Positions 24,202-33,475 of a stretch of 53,221 bases of DNA are shown in pieces. The translations under genes and the position numbers were made by a program. Every line of letters begins with the position of its first letter. Position 1 is the stretch's first letter. This stretch comes from Chloroflexota bacterium (lineage in GTDB: Bacteria; Chloroflexota; Dehalococcoidia; Lucifugimonadales; Lucifugimonadaceae), in the NCBI GenBank assembly GCA_002721675.1, contig PBLC01000013.1:1-53221 (forward strand), read 5' to 3'. The notes below the pieces were generated by a model. The model searched no databases. It saw nothing but the letters and a program-made list of their open reading frames with translations, and was not told the origin of the DNA.

Positions 24202-24233
24202 AGAATATAAAAAAATACATTTCGACCCTAGAT

Positions 24234-24857
24234 GTGCCTGATTATCCAAATTCATCAATTGAAGAGAAGGCATTTAATAAAGGTATAAAAAGCATTATAG
24301 GCATAGACGAAGTAGGAAGAGGAACGATCGCTGGCCCGGTAGTCTCTGCTTCTGTGAAACTTAGCAAAGGTTTAATAATGGGCAATCCTATGAAATTTAA
24401 TGACAGCAAAAAATTATCTGAAACGGAAAGGGTGAGGCTTTTCAATGAAATTGTTTATTCTAGATCAGAGTTTTCAATTGGCATTGCAACACATACAGAA
24501 ATTGATATGTATGGAATATTAGAATCAACAAAACTATCCATGAAAAGATCAATATCTAACTTAAAAACAAATATAGATCTTATTTTAATTGATGCTATAA
24601 ATTTAGATATCCCCCATAACAACGTTGGATTCAACAAGGCTGATACAATATCTGTTTCAGTTGCAGCTGCATCAATCATCGCTAAAGTATCGAGAGATAC
24701 TATGATGTCTAGAATATATGAAAATTTATTCCCAGGTTATTATTTTAAAGATAACAAAGGGTATGGATCAAAAGTTCATATCGATTCACTTAATTCAAAA
24801 GGGGCTACTAAAATACATAGAAAATCTTTTAGCCCAATAAATAAGATGGAGTTATGA
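24234..24857 (+). CDS. rnhB: Ribonuclease HII
   Basis: 207 residues with catalytic motif IGIDEVGRGTIAGPV near residue 22, the second Asp in LILIDAINL, and ASIIAKVSRD with the last Asp. It removes RNA from RNA-DNA hybrids and misinserted ribonucleotides. The start is GTG at 24234. It overlaps thiE by 4 nt. Confidence 0.93.
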   Translation: MPDYPNSSIEEKAFNKGIKSIIGIDEVGRGTIAGPVVSASVKLSKGLIMGNPMKFNDSKKLSETERVRLFNEIVYSRSEFSIGIATHTEIDMYGILESTKLSMKRSISNLKTNIDLILIDAINLDIPHNNVGFNKADTISVSVAAASIIAKVSRDTMMSRIYENLFPGYYFKDNKGYGSKVHIDSLNSKGATKIHRKSFSPINKMEL

Positions 24858-25483
24858 AAAATTTAGGCTTATATATAATTATAGATCCCAACAATATAAG
24901 AAATGCAGGCCTTTATAATCTTGCAAAAGAAATTATAGAAGCTGGCGCAGATACAATTCAACTAAGAAACAAGGAATCTAATGACCAAGAAATGATAGCG
25001 CAAGCAAATTTGGTCAAAACATTATGCCGTGCCAATGACACCTTGTTTATAATAAATGACAGGATTAATGTGGCTCTAGAAACCAAGCCGGATGGTATTC
25101 ATTTAGGAAGAGAAGATATGGATGTAAATCAATGCAGAAAAATATTCGGAGATGATTTTATAATAGGAAATTCAAATGCAACTAAACAGGAAGCAATATT
25201 ATCAAGCAAACTTAATCTTAATTATGTAGCAATAGGAAGTTTGTTTGAAACAACCACTAAAAAAGATACAATACCCTCGTCAATAAATGTTATAAAAGAT
25301 CTTAAGGACAATAAATTTATATTACCCATTGTTGGTATAGGCGGTATAAATAAAGAAAGGGCAAGAAAGGTTCTTGAGTTTGGAGCTGACTCTTTATGTA
25401 TTTCAAGTGCAGTGACCTTATCAGGCAATCCTAGAAAAGAAGTTCTAGATATAAAAAAAATAATGAGAGAATATGGAAAATAA
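24854..25483 (+). CDS. thiE: Thiamine-phosphate synthase
   Basis: 209 residues forming a TIM barrel. Signatures are AGADTIQLRNK, FIINDRINVAL, DGIHLGREDMD and the C-terminal VGIGGINKERARKVLEFGADSLCISSAV. It joins HMP-PP with the thiazole phosphate to give thiamine phosphate, the substrate of ThiL (20133). The GTTTKK-type loop reads ETTTKKD. It overlaps both neighbours. Confidence 0.93.
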   Translation: MKNLGLYIIIDPNNIRNAGLYNLAKEIIEAGADTIQLRNKESNDQEMIAQANLVKTLCRANDTLFIINDRINVALETKPDGIHLGREDMDVNQCRKIFGDDFIIGNSNATKQEAILSSKLNLNYVAIGSLFETTTKKDTIPSSINVIKDLKDNKFILPIVGIGGINKERARKVLEFGADSLCISSAVTLSGNPRKEVLDIKKIMREYGK

Positions 25484-26123
25484 ATCACTAACTTCAATAA
25501 AAAAAGTTACTACATTGAGCAATTCAATGTTCAAGGATATCCATAAATCTAGAGAAATAGGACTAAAAATATCTAGAGAGATAATTGGAATTTCATCAAG
25601 ATCAATAAGGGCGGCTCATAGAGGTGAATTTAAAGAATCTCAAAAGTTGATTGATGAAGGAATCAGAAAATTAAAATCAGTAAAACCAAAAGTGATTAAA
25701 TATTCATCCGACATTAATTCTACATTTATGCTAGACGGAGAAAAAGAATTATGTGAGGCAATATTTTTTATATGTTTTACTTCTAATAAAGTTGTTCCTT
25801 CAAAATACTTCAACATTTTCTCCCCTAGCTCCTTGTTGAAAGGAATGGCTGAAGCAGCAAGCGAATTAAGAAGGTCAGCTTTAGATAAAATTAGAGATAA
25901 CGAAGTAATAGAATCTGAAAAATACCTAGAAATTATGAATGGGGTTGTAGATGTCCTAGAATCAGTTGATTTCCCTGAAGGTGTAACTGCCGGACTAAGA
26001 AGGACAACAGACCAACTGAGAAGTGTGGTGGAAAGAACACGGGGAGACATTACAATTGCTTTAGAAAGAAAAGAACTAGAAATAAGTATCAATTCTCTTA
26101 AAGAAGAATTGAAAAAAAATTAG
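25473..26123 (+). CDS. Translin-family protein
   Basis: 216 residues, nearly all alpha-helical. The C-terminal half carries the translin signature: FPEGVTAGLRRTTDQLRSVVERTRGDITIAL. SSRSIRAAHRGEF in the N-terminal half also matches the family. Translins form octameric shells that bind single-stranded nucleic acid; in eukaryotes the complex with TRAX cleaves RNA. Bacterial members are few and their role is not known. The catalytic Glu/Asp set of TRAX cannot be confirmed by eye. It overlaps thiE by 11 nt and precedes hppA by 12 nt. Confidence 0.75.
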   Translation: MENKSLTSIKKVTTLSNSMFKDIHKSREIGLKISREIIGISSRSIRAAHRGEFKESQKLIDEGIRKLKSVKPKVIKYSSDINSTFMLDGEKELCEAIFFICFTSNKVVPSKYFNIFSPSSLLKGMAEAASELRRSALDKIRDNEVIESEKYLEIMNGVVDVLESVDFPEGVTAGLRRTTDQLRSVVERTRGDITIALERKELEISINSLKEELKKN

Positions 26124-26135
26124 CGAGGAAAAATT

Positions 26136-28202
26136 ATGGATAATTTAGTTTTGGTTGTATTGGCATCTTCTGGAATAGCATTGTTGTCAGCTATTTATTT
26201 TTTCTGGAATGTTGTTAAGAGGAAAGTTAAAAATAAAGAATTATCTGAAATAGCTGGCCTTATTCAAGAAGGGTCTTACGCTTTCCTTAAAAAAGAATAT
26301 ACAATACTTTCATTTTTTGTAGCCATTATGTTTGCAATTCTTTGGATTGTAGTTGACATGAATATTTTTGGTGCCGAAGGCTTTAAAACAAATTCTGGCC
26401 CATGGACAGCAATATCTTATTTAGCAGGGGCAATAGGCTCTTCAATAGCAGGGTTAGTAGGAATGAATATTGCTGTAAGAGGGAATTCTAGGACTGCTGA
26501 GGCTGCTGAAGGGGGGCTTAATCAGGCTTTGAGGGTTGCATTCAATACAGGAAGTGTGATGGGTCTAACAGTAGTAGGAGTTGGCTTACTGGGAGTATCT
26601 TTGCTTTGGGTAATATTTGATAGCAACAGTGCTGCCACAAGTATAATTGCCGGCTTTGGTTTTGGTGCCTCTTCTATAGCATTATTTGCGAGAGTTGGTG
26701 GTGGTATATATACAAAAGCGGCTGATGTGGGTGCCGATTTGGTTGGAAAAGTGGAAGCAGGTATCCCAGAAGATGATCCTAGAAATCCCGCAACCATAGC
26801 CGATAATGTTGGAGATAATGTTGGAGATGTAGCAGGCATGGGTGCCGATTTATTTGAATCATATGCTGGATCATTAATTGCAACAATATCTTTAGCCGTA
26901 ATTGCTACCAATACACCAAATTTTCCAGACGCTTCTACAGGTAATTTAATAATGCTTCCTTTAATTATTAGCGCAATTGGAATAATTGCTTCAATTATTG
27001 GTACGTTTTTGGTTAGAACCAAACCTGATGCATCTATGAATTCATTATTGTGGTCTTTTAGGATTGGAATTTTCGGTGCTGCTATTCTTGCGCTTGCAGG
27101 AATTTATTTTGCAAACTCCTTCATGTTTGATGTAGCCCTACCAGTTGAATTATTTTTTGTTGTACTAACCGGACTTGCTGTAGGTCAAGTTATTGGAACC
27201 GCAACTGAATATTTCACATCATATGAGTACTTTCCTGTTAAATGGATTTCAAAACAATCTTTAACAGGTCATCCATCAAACATTATTGCGGGTATATCTG
27301 TAGGTCTATACAGTACGGCTATTCCTGCCTTATCTGTTGTAGTTGGAATACTGATTGCATACAATCTTGCTGGACTATACGGGGTTGGGTTGGCTGCAGT
27401 AGGCATGCTATCCACTTTAGGAATAACCTTATCTACTGATGCTTATGGTCCAGTAGCTGATAATGCGGGAGGTTTAGCAGAGCAAGCAGGACTTAAACCT
27501 GAGGTAAGGGAAAGAACAGATGCTTTAGATGCTTTAGGGAATACAACTGCTGCTACAGGAAAAGGATTTGCAATTGGATCAGCAATTTTGACTGCATTAG
27601 CACTTTTAGCTGCATACGGAGTAGTAACAAATGTTACCACTATAAATATTATGAACCCAAAGGTTTTAAGTGGGGTCCTTATAGGCGCGTTGCTTCCCTT
27701 CCTGTTTTCTGGGATGACTATGCAGGCAGTAGGAACTGCTGCCGGGGCAATGATTGAGGAAGTAAGGCGGCAATTCAGAGAAATAAAAGGTCTAAAGGCA
27801 GGGAAAAAAGGGGTTAAGCCTGATGCTGCCAGAGCTGTTGCAATTAGTACTGCTGGATCACTTAAAGCCATGATACTGCCTAGTATTTTAGCTATTATCT
27901 CTCCTATTCTTGTTGGGCTATTTTTAAAAGCTGAAGCTCTTGGAGGAATGCTAGCTGGATCAATAGTCTCTGGATTTCTTCTGGCTATTTTTATGGCAAA
28001 TTCTGGAGGAGCCTGGGACAATGCAAAAAAGTATGTTGAACTAGGAAATCATGGAGGAAAAGGGTCAGACGCACATAAAGCCGCAGTAACAGGAGATACA
28101 GTAGGGGATCCATTCAAAGATACCTCGGGCCCTTCGATAAATATATTACTTAAATTAATGACTATCGTAGCTTTAGTATTTGGGCCACTATTTATAGGTT
28201 AA
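26136..28202 (+). CDS. hppA: Membrane-bound ion-pumping pyrophosphatase, K+-dependent type
   Basis: 688 residues with about 16 membrane helices. The active-site segment [19 protein letters not shown] and the acid cluster [21 protein letters not shown] bind Mg-pyrophosphate, and the C-terminal [15 protein letters not shown] closes the site. Near residue 468 [10 protein letters not shown] has Ala and Gly at the two positions that mark K+-dependent enzymes; K+-independent ones have Lys and Thr. It couples PPi hydrolysis to H+ or Na+ export; which ion cannot be decided by eye. GAGGA stands 6 nt before the ATG. Confidence 0.95.
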   Translation: MDNLVLVVLASSGIALLSAIYFFWNVVKRKVKNKELSEIAGLIQEGSYAFLKKEYTILSFFVAIMFAILWIVVDMNIFGAEGFKTNSGPWTAISYLAGAIGSSIAGLVGMNIAVRGNSRTAEAAEGGLNQALRVAFNTGSVMGLTVVGVGLLGVSLLWVIFDSNSAATSIIAGFGFGASSIALFARVGGGIYTKAADVGADLVGKVEAGIPEDDPRNPATIADNVGDNVGDVAGMGADLFESYAGSLIATISLAVIATNTPNFPDASTGNLIMLPLIISAIGIIASIIGTFLVRTKPDASMNSLLWSFRIGIFGAAILALAGIYFANSFMFDVALPVELFFVVLTGLAVGQVIGTATEYFTSYEYFPVKWISKQSLTGHPSNIIAGISVGLYSTAIPALSVVVGILIAYNLAGLYGVGLAAVGMLSTLGITLSTDAYGPVADNAGGLAEQAGLKPEVRERTDALDALGNTTAATGKGFAIGSAILTALALLAAYGVVTNVTTINIMNPKVLSGVLIGALLPFLFSGMTMQAVGTAAGAMIEEVRRQFREIKGLKAGKKGVKPDAARAVAISTAGSLKAMILPSILAIISPILVGLFLKAEALGGMLAGSIVSGFLLAIFMANSGGAWDNAKKYVELGNHGGKGSDAHKAAVTGDTVGDPFKDTSGPSINILLKLMTIVALVFGPLFIG

Positions 28203-28207
28203 AATTG

Positions 28208-28741
28208 CTAATCAAAAGAAATTAAAACCCTATCAGAGGCATTCCATGCGAATTTGCTTGGCTTGAATGAATCTTTAACAATAAATAATAAAAAGCCTTC
28301 TGCCCTCTCTAGGTTATTTAAAGTAAAAGGTCCCCATATTGGGTAAGTCAAATCTTCATTATTTTTTGTAGTATTTTGACTAATTGAAAATGGATTTGTA
28401 GGTTTATAAGTAAATCCATCTGTTGATATAAATTCACTAGAATTTTCATTAAAAATTATTCTTATCTCGGCAGAAGCAGCATTAGTAACTTCAAGATTTA
28501 ATATAGCCAAACTTTTGCCTTCTGGCGCAAATAAAGTTTTGGGTGAACTATCTAAATCTTGGTAATCATATTCTTTAGTAATCACAGGATCATATGCTTT
28601 TATATATAAGGTCCTTCCAGATACATATAATGGATAATAATTTTCAAATGGCTTAAATATTAACAATGAAGTAACTACAGCCGAAAGTAAAACTGCAGCA
28701 ATTGCTATTAACATTAAAAATCTATTCGAAAGTGATCTCAT
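28208..28741 (-). CDS. Membrane-anchored beta-sandwich-like protein
   Basis: 177 residues with one N-terminal helix (FLMLIAIAAVLLSAVVTSLLIF) and an outside domain that looks like an Ig-type sandwich of the DUF4352 sort: LNLEVTNAASAEIRIIF, then a final FIVKDSFKPSKFAW. Function is unknown. It starts 2 nt after the cysteine desulfurase stop and is probably in its operon. The family guess is weak. Confidence 0.65.
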   Translation of the reverse strand: MRSLSNRFLMLIAIAAVLLSAVVTSLLIFKPFENYYPLYVSGRTLYIKAYDPVITKEYDYQDLDSSPKTLFAPEGKSLAILNLEVTNAASAEIRIIFNENSSEFISTDGFTYKPTNPFSISQNTTKNNEDLTYPIWGPFTLNNLERAEGFLLFIVKDSFKPSKFAWNASDRVLISFD

Positions 28742-28743
28742 TT

Positions 28744-29928
28744 TTATGTTTGAGTTAATATATGCAATTCAGATAAAACATTTTTCAATGATTCAATTAA
28801 AACATCTACCTCTTCAGAGGTATTATCTAAAGAAAAGCTAAATCTTATTGACCCCACAGCTAATTTAGGATCTATACCCATGCTTACTAAAACATGAGAA
28901 GGCTCTAAGGATGCCGAGCTGCATGCACTCCCACTTGAAGCAAAAATCCCCTTCATATCTAAGCCAATTAATATGGGTTCACCTTCAAATCCTTTAAAGC
29001 AGACATTTAAAATATTAGATAAAGAGTTTTTATCAGGAGTTACAATAATATGAGGATATTCTAAATTTTGTAACTTCAATTTCAGAATATCAACTAATTT
29101 TTTGCAATGAACATTAAATTTATCTTTCTCTTCATTAGCCAAGGTAAGTGCTTTAGAAAAGCCGACAATTCCAGGAACATTTTCTGTTCCTGACCTTCTT
29201 TGTCGTTCTTGGCCTCCTCCTACAATTATTGGGGCAATAGGTATTCCTCTCTTTAAATATAAACACCCCACGCCTTTAGGTCCTCTAATTTTATGGCCTG
29301 AAAGGCTCATTAGGTCAATTCCAAGTTTTTTTGTATCTAAGTCTAATTTGCCCGAAGCCTGAACTGCATCGCTATGAATATAAATTTCCTTTTGCAAATT
29401 CTTAGCTCTTCTTTTAACTATCTGACTTATTTTTGGTAAATCCTGAATAACACCAGTTTCATTATTGGCGAACATAATTGAAACTAAAGAGGTATCATTG
29501 CTTATTTCAGATTCCAGTTCATCTAAATTAATAAGTCCAGCCTCATCTACATTTAAATAAGAAATCCTAAATCCAATTGATTCCAATTCCTCCATAGCAT
29601 GAATTACTGCATGGTGCTCTATTTTAGTTGTTATTATATGACCCCCCATCTCCTTTAATGCTTTAGCAACACCTATGATAGCCATATTGTCAGACTCAGT
29701 TCCGCCACTAGTAAATATGATCTCGCTAGGCTTGCAATTTAGTATTTTTGCTACATTTTCTCTAGATCCATCTACAGCATCTCTTGCAATTTGGGCTATG
29801 CTATAAAGACTAGAGGGATTGCCATAATTTTCAGTAAAATATGGCATCATCTCATCGAGAACTTCTTGTCTCATAGAAGTCGTAGCAGCATTATCTAAAT
29901 ATATTTCTTTTGGTGAATATAAAGTCAT
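28744..29928 (-). CDS. iscS: Cysteine desulfurase, IscS/NifS type
   Basis: 394 residues of a PLP fold-type I enzyme. YLDNAATT is at the N-terminus, the PLP Lys is in SLSGHKIRGPKGVG, and the catalytic Cys is in SSGSACSSASLEPSHV. Cys activity supplies persulfide sulfur for Fe-S clusters and for MnmA, MiaB and MoaD-type routes, all present in the window. No iscU or other isc/suf genes adjoin. TAAAAT stands 9 nt before the ATG. Confidence 0.92.
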   Translation of the reverse strand: MTLYSPKEIYLDNAATTSMRQEVLDEMMPYFTENYGNPSSLYSIAQIARDAVDGSRENVAKILNCKPSEIIFTSGGTESDNMAIIGVAKALKEMGGHIITTKIEHHAVIHAMEELESIGFRISYLNVDEAGLINLDELESEISNDTSLVSIMFANNETGVIQDLPKISQIVKRRAKNLQKEIYIHSDAVQASGKLDLDTKKLGIDLMSLSGHKIRGPKGVGCLYLKRGIPIAPIIVGGGQERQRRSGTENVPGIVGFSKALTLANEEKDKFNVHCKKLVDILKLKLQNLEYPHIIVTPDKNSLSNILNVCFKGFEGEPILIGLDMKGIFASSGSACSSASLEPSHVLVSMGIDPKLAVGSIRFSFSLDNTSEEVDVLIESLKNVLSELHILTQT

Positions 29929-30033
29929 ATTAAGATTATTTTATCAAAACAATCCAAGTATTGTTGAATATAACAATTTAATTGGCTATCATTTCCATTT
30001 AGAAGTTCTAGCACACACAAAATATTAATTAAA

Positions 30034-30966
30034 ATGATTAAGATTTCAAATATGTCTAAATATTACGGGGATTATCCTGCTGTATTAGATGTTTCCTTCT
30101 CTATTGAAAAAGGCGAAACAGTTGGTTTGCTGGGCCCAAATGGGGCAGGAAAATCAACAACAATGAAAGTTATGACAGGATACACTCCGCCTACCAATGG
30201 AAAAGTATCTGTTGGGGGTTATGATATTGTTGATAAATCTCTTGAAGCAAGAAAGCAAATTGGATATCTTCCAGAAAACGTCCCTTTGTATTTAGATATG
30301 ACTGTAAAGGAATATCTAAATTTTATGGCTTCTATAAGAGGAATGAAAAGCGGAATATCAAAAAGAACTGATGAAGTTATAGATATAACGGGTTTAGAAA
30401 CTTACAGAGATACTATTATCGGAAAACTTTCAAAAGGCTACAGGCAGAGAACCGGTATAGCTCAATCTATAATTCACAAACCTAAAATTTTAATTATGGA
30501 TGAGCCAACTATTGGAATAGATCCTGTCCAAGTTGTAGAAACAAGGAAACTTATTCAAAGTTTAGGGGGAGAACACACTTTGATTCTTAGTTCTCATATT
30601 CTTCCTGAAGTAACAACTATATGTAAAAGAGTTTTAGTAATTCATGATGGAAAAATTGTTGCTGATGATACACCTAATAATTTATCTAAGAGACTCCAAT
30701 CAACTCAAGTATGTGAAGTTTCTATTAAAGAAAATAATGGTGTGAATTTCATTAAATTATTAAGAAACGAGAGTTATGTAGTGGATGTAAGGAGTAAATT
30801 TGATAATAATAGTGAATATAAAAATTATATTATTGAAATGTCATCCAATCATGGTGTAGAAGAAAATATTGCAAGGCTCATTGTAGAAAATGGCATCGGC
30901 CTTCATAAACTGAATTCATTGCCGCTAACCCTTGAAGAAATATTTTTACAGTTAACATCTGAATAA
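30034..30966 (+). CDS. ABC transporter ATP-binding protein, GldA-like
   Basis: 310 residues. Walker A GPNGAGKST, the signature-like LSKGYRQRTGIAQ, Walker B ILIMDEP and the H-loop ILSSHIL are intact. The C-terminal about 80 residues form the accessory domain of GldA/NatA-type ATPases. It powers the permease at 30966. The stop and next ATG share one base. Confidence 0.92.
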   Translation: MIKISNMSKYYGDYPAVLDVSFSIEKGETVGLLGPNGAGKSTTMKVMTGYTPPTNGKVSVGGYDIVDKSLEARKQIGYLPENVPLYLDMTVKEYLNFMASIRGMKSGISKRTDEVIDITGLETYRDTIIGKLSKGYRQRTGIAQSIIHKPKILIMDEPTIGIDPVQVVETRKLIQSLGGEHTLILSSHILPEVTTICKRVLVIHDGKIVADDTPNNLSKRLQSTQVCEVSIKENNGVNFIKLLRNESYVVDVRSKFDNNSEYKNYIIEMSSNHGVEENIARLIVENGIGLHKLNSLPLTLEEIFLQLTSE

Positions 30967-31727
30967 TGATTAATATATATACAATATTCAAAAAAGAACT
31001 TCTAAGTTATATCAAATCTCCAATGGCATATATTGTTGCGGCATCTTTTTTTACTGTAACAGGCTTTTTCTTTATTGCTTCTGTTTCTGATGCCTTTTCG
31101 GAAGCTAGTATTAGAGGATTTTTAGCGGGAGCTGTTTTCTTTTTGATTTTCTTATCCCCTGCACTAACTATGAGACTTATTGCTGAGGAACAAAAATTGG
31201 GTACTATGGAACTTTTAATGACTTCTCCACTAAAGGAACATGAAATTGTAGTTGGAAAATTTTTAGCTTCTTTTTCAATAGTTTTATTTATGCTCGCTGG
31301 GACTCTTTTTTATCCAATAATATTGTTTATTTTTGGTGTGCCTGATTTAGGCCCAATTTTCACAGGATACTTGGGCTTAATTCTTTACAGTTGCTCAACG
31401 TTATCTATAGGGATTTTTGCTTCTTCATTAAGTTCAAATCAGTTAGTTTCGTTAGTAGTTGGGTCAGGCATATTAACTCTACTTACATTTATTAATTTTG
31501 TTTCGGAAAGAGTTCCAGGAATTCTAGGAACTATTTTAAATGAATTGCAACTAGGAGGTTCATTCTCAGTATTTGATACAAGCAGTTTTGGAATAGCAGA
31601 AAAGGGGCATTTTGCTGATTTTGCTAGAGGGATAATATCTGTGTATGACATTATATTTTACTTGTCTATTTCAATTATATTTTTGTTATCCACGATTCTT
31701 ATACTAGAGACGAGGAGGTGGAAGTGA
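30966..31727 (+). CDS. ABC-2-type permease, GldF-like
   Basis: 253 residues with six hydrophobic segments. The N-terminus IFKKELLSYIKSPMAYIVAASF and the segment LIAEEQKLGTMELLMTSPLKEHEIVVGKF are hallmarks of the GldF/NosY-like ABC-2 family. It forms the membrane part for the ATPase at 30034. Its stop overlaps the next gene's GTG (GTGA). Confidence 0.9.
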   Translation: MINIYTIFKKELLSYIKSPMAYIVAASFFTVTGFFFIASVSDAFSEASIRGFLAGAVFFLIFLSPALTMRLIAEEQKLGTMELLMTSPLKEHEIVVGKFLASFSIVLFMLAGTLFYPIILFIFGVPDLGPIFTGYLGLILYSCSTLSIGIFASSLSSNQLVSLVVGSGILTLLTFINFVSERVPGILGTILNELQLGGSFSVFDTSSFGIAEKGHFADFARGIISVYDIIFYLSISIIFLLSTILILETRRWK

Positions 31728-33475
31728 AAAATAATAGGGGTGAAATTAATAATGAATCAAAGAAAATTATTGATTTAATAAAAAATTATTCATATTCGAT
31801 TCAGTACATATCTTTTGCATTCGGGGTCCTTGCAACATTCCTTGGGTTAATAATTATTATTTTTTTAAGAGATATACAGTTTTCTGGATTCCTAGTTTTA
31901 TTCATAGGAATTCTATCATTTATATTATCTTTTCTGCTTAACATAACTAATATTAAAAAAGTTGTTTTTTCTTCAAAAGGTGCTTATGGAGCAAATACAA
32001 TATTCATACTAATCGCTACTATTTTCATTCTAATAGTTACAAATTCGGTAATCTATACACTTAATGATAGAGGTGCTTCTCCATCATGGTTTAGATCTGA
32101 TCTTACTGCTTCTAAAGAATATCAATTGTCAAGTCAAGCATTAAATGCGTTAGATAGCCTTAAAGAAGACTTAGAAGTTTTTATTTTCTTAAGATCTGAT
32201 TCAAGTCAAGATAAGCTATCAATAAGTCGAACTGAAGATCTATTGAGTGAGTTTTCAAAAAATTCAAACAAATACAAACTGACTTACAAGCACGTGGATC
32301 CTGATATAGACCCCAACTTAGCCAGCAGTTTAAATGTTGACAGATATCTTGCTGGCAGAGATTTGCCAGTATTAATTTTGAAACTCAAAGAAAGTCAGAG
32401 AATTTCGCACATAGTTGGAAAAGATCCTAACGAAACAATTGATGCCTTTAATGAAAAAGATCTTATTTCAGCGTTATTAGTTGTAAATCAAATTCAGCAA
32501 AAAATCGTATTATTCTTATCTGGACATGAAGAAAGAGATATAACTAACATAGACAAGGCATCTGAATCTTTTGGTCAAGCAAAAATTTCTTTAGAAAGAG
32601 ACAATTATTTTGTGACATCTACAACCTCTGATGAATTATCAAGAATACTTCTTTCTGGGAGCAAAGAGTCATTCCCTTCTGCTCTTGTAATCGCAGATGC
32701 GAAAGACGAAATTTTAACTTCAGAACAAAAATTGATTCAAGAGTACCTTAGGCTCGGAGGGAATTTAATGCTTCTATTAGAGCCCGAATCTCCTTCGGGG
32801 TTATCAAATTTAGTTGCCCCTTGGGGTGTAGTAACTGGAAAAGGTACATTAGTTGATACAGCTAGTTATGTTGCTCCAAATATAGAGTTTTTACAAATTA
32901 AAGACTCTAATCTTCAAATTCCTGAGCACCCAATTACTCATAATTTTGATGTAATGTATTTTCCTGGGTCAAGGTTTATTGGACTTTCACTAAGACCAGA
33001 TGAAATACCACTAACTGAAAATGGAGTGCCCTATATTAGTGCAGAGCCAATAGCCTATACTACCTTAAATAGCTGGGAAGAAACTTCAAAAGAATCAATT
33101 AGTTTTGATAGTGAAAATGAACTTGCAGGCCCATTGCCAATAATACTAGCAGTAGAATCTATATCTACTATTAATGAAACTCCTCTAAAAAATGAAAGAG
33201 GTGAATATGTATCTTCAAAAATAATAATTTCTGGAGATGCAGATTTTGCGAGCAATAAGTTCTTATTTTCAGCAAAGAATGAAGATCTTTTTGCTAATTC
33301 AATAAACTGGCTTACTAGTGATGTTGAGTTAATTTCCATAAGGCCTAAAGTTAAAGTTTTCAGAGAATTAGTATTAACCCAGGATGAAAGAAATTTTGTT
33401 AGATGGAGTGGGTGGATTTTCTTGCCTGGCATATCTGTATTTTTAGCCTTTTGGTCTTGGTGGCGCAGAAGATAA
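31724..33475 (+). CDS. GldG-family ABC-2 auxiliary protein
   Basis: 583 residues. Two or three N-terminal helices lead into a large extracytoplasmic domain: LTASKEYQLSSQALNALDSL, EVFIFLRSD, FLSGHEERDI, and the GNLMLLLEPESPSGLSNL segment of the GldG/IFT52-like domain. A C-terminal helix (WIFLPGISVFLAFWSWWRRR) closes the chain. GAGGAGG stands 5 nt before GTG at 31724, preferred to GTG at 31718. In Bacteroidota GldAFG is tied to gliding and secretion; in other phyla its role is unknown. Confidence 0.88.
   Translation: MKNNRGEINNESKKIIDLIKNYSYSIQYISFAFGVLATFLGLIIIIFLRDIQFSGFLVLFIGILSFILSFLLNITNIKKVVFSSKGAYGANTIFILIATIFILIVTNSVIYTLNDRGASPSWFRSDLTASKEYQLSSQALNALDSLKEDLEVFIFLRSDSSQDKLSISRTEDLLSEFSKNSNKYKLTYKHVDPDIDPNLASSLNVDRYLAGRDLPVLILKLKESQRISHIVGKDPNETIDAFNEKDLISALLVVNQIQQKIVLFLSGHEERDITNIDKASESFGQAKISLERDNYFVTSTTSDELSRILLSGSKESFPSALVIADAKDEILTSEQKLIQEYLRLGGNLMLLLEPESPSGLSNLVAPWGVVTGKGTLVDTASYVAPNIEFLQIKDSNLQIPEHPITHNFDVMYFPGSRFIGLSLRPDEIPLTENGVPYISAEPIAYTTLNSWEETSKESISFDSENELAGPLPIILAVESISTINETPLKNERGEYVSSKIIISGDADFASNKFLFSAKNEDLFANSINWLTSDVELISIRPKVKVFRELVLTQDERNFVRWSGWIFLPGISVFLAFWSWWRRR

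Noticed and set aside
25640-26092. 150-codon frame on the minus strand opposite the translin gene
   Set aside because: It is a shadow of a helical coding sequence. The plus frame has family motifs and operon overlaps, while the minus frame has neither.
26522-28021. Two long minus-strand frames (26522-27022 and 27443-28021) opposite hppA
   Set aside because: They mirror the repetitive hydrophobic codons of hppA, have Pro/Ala/Ile-rich nonsense-like products and no start signals. The pyrophosphatase on + is certain.
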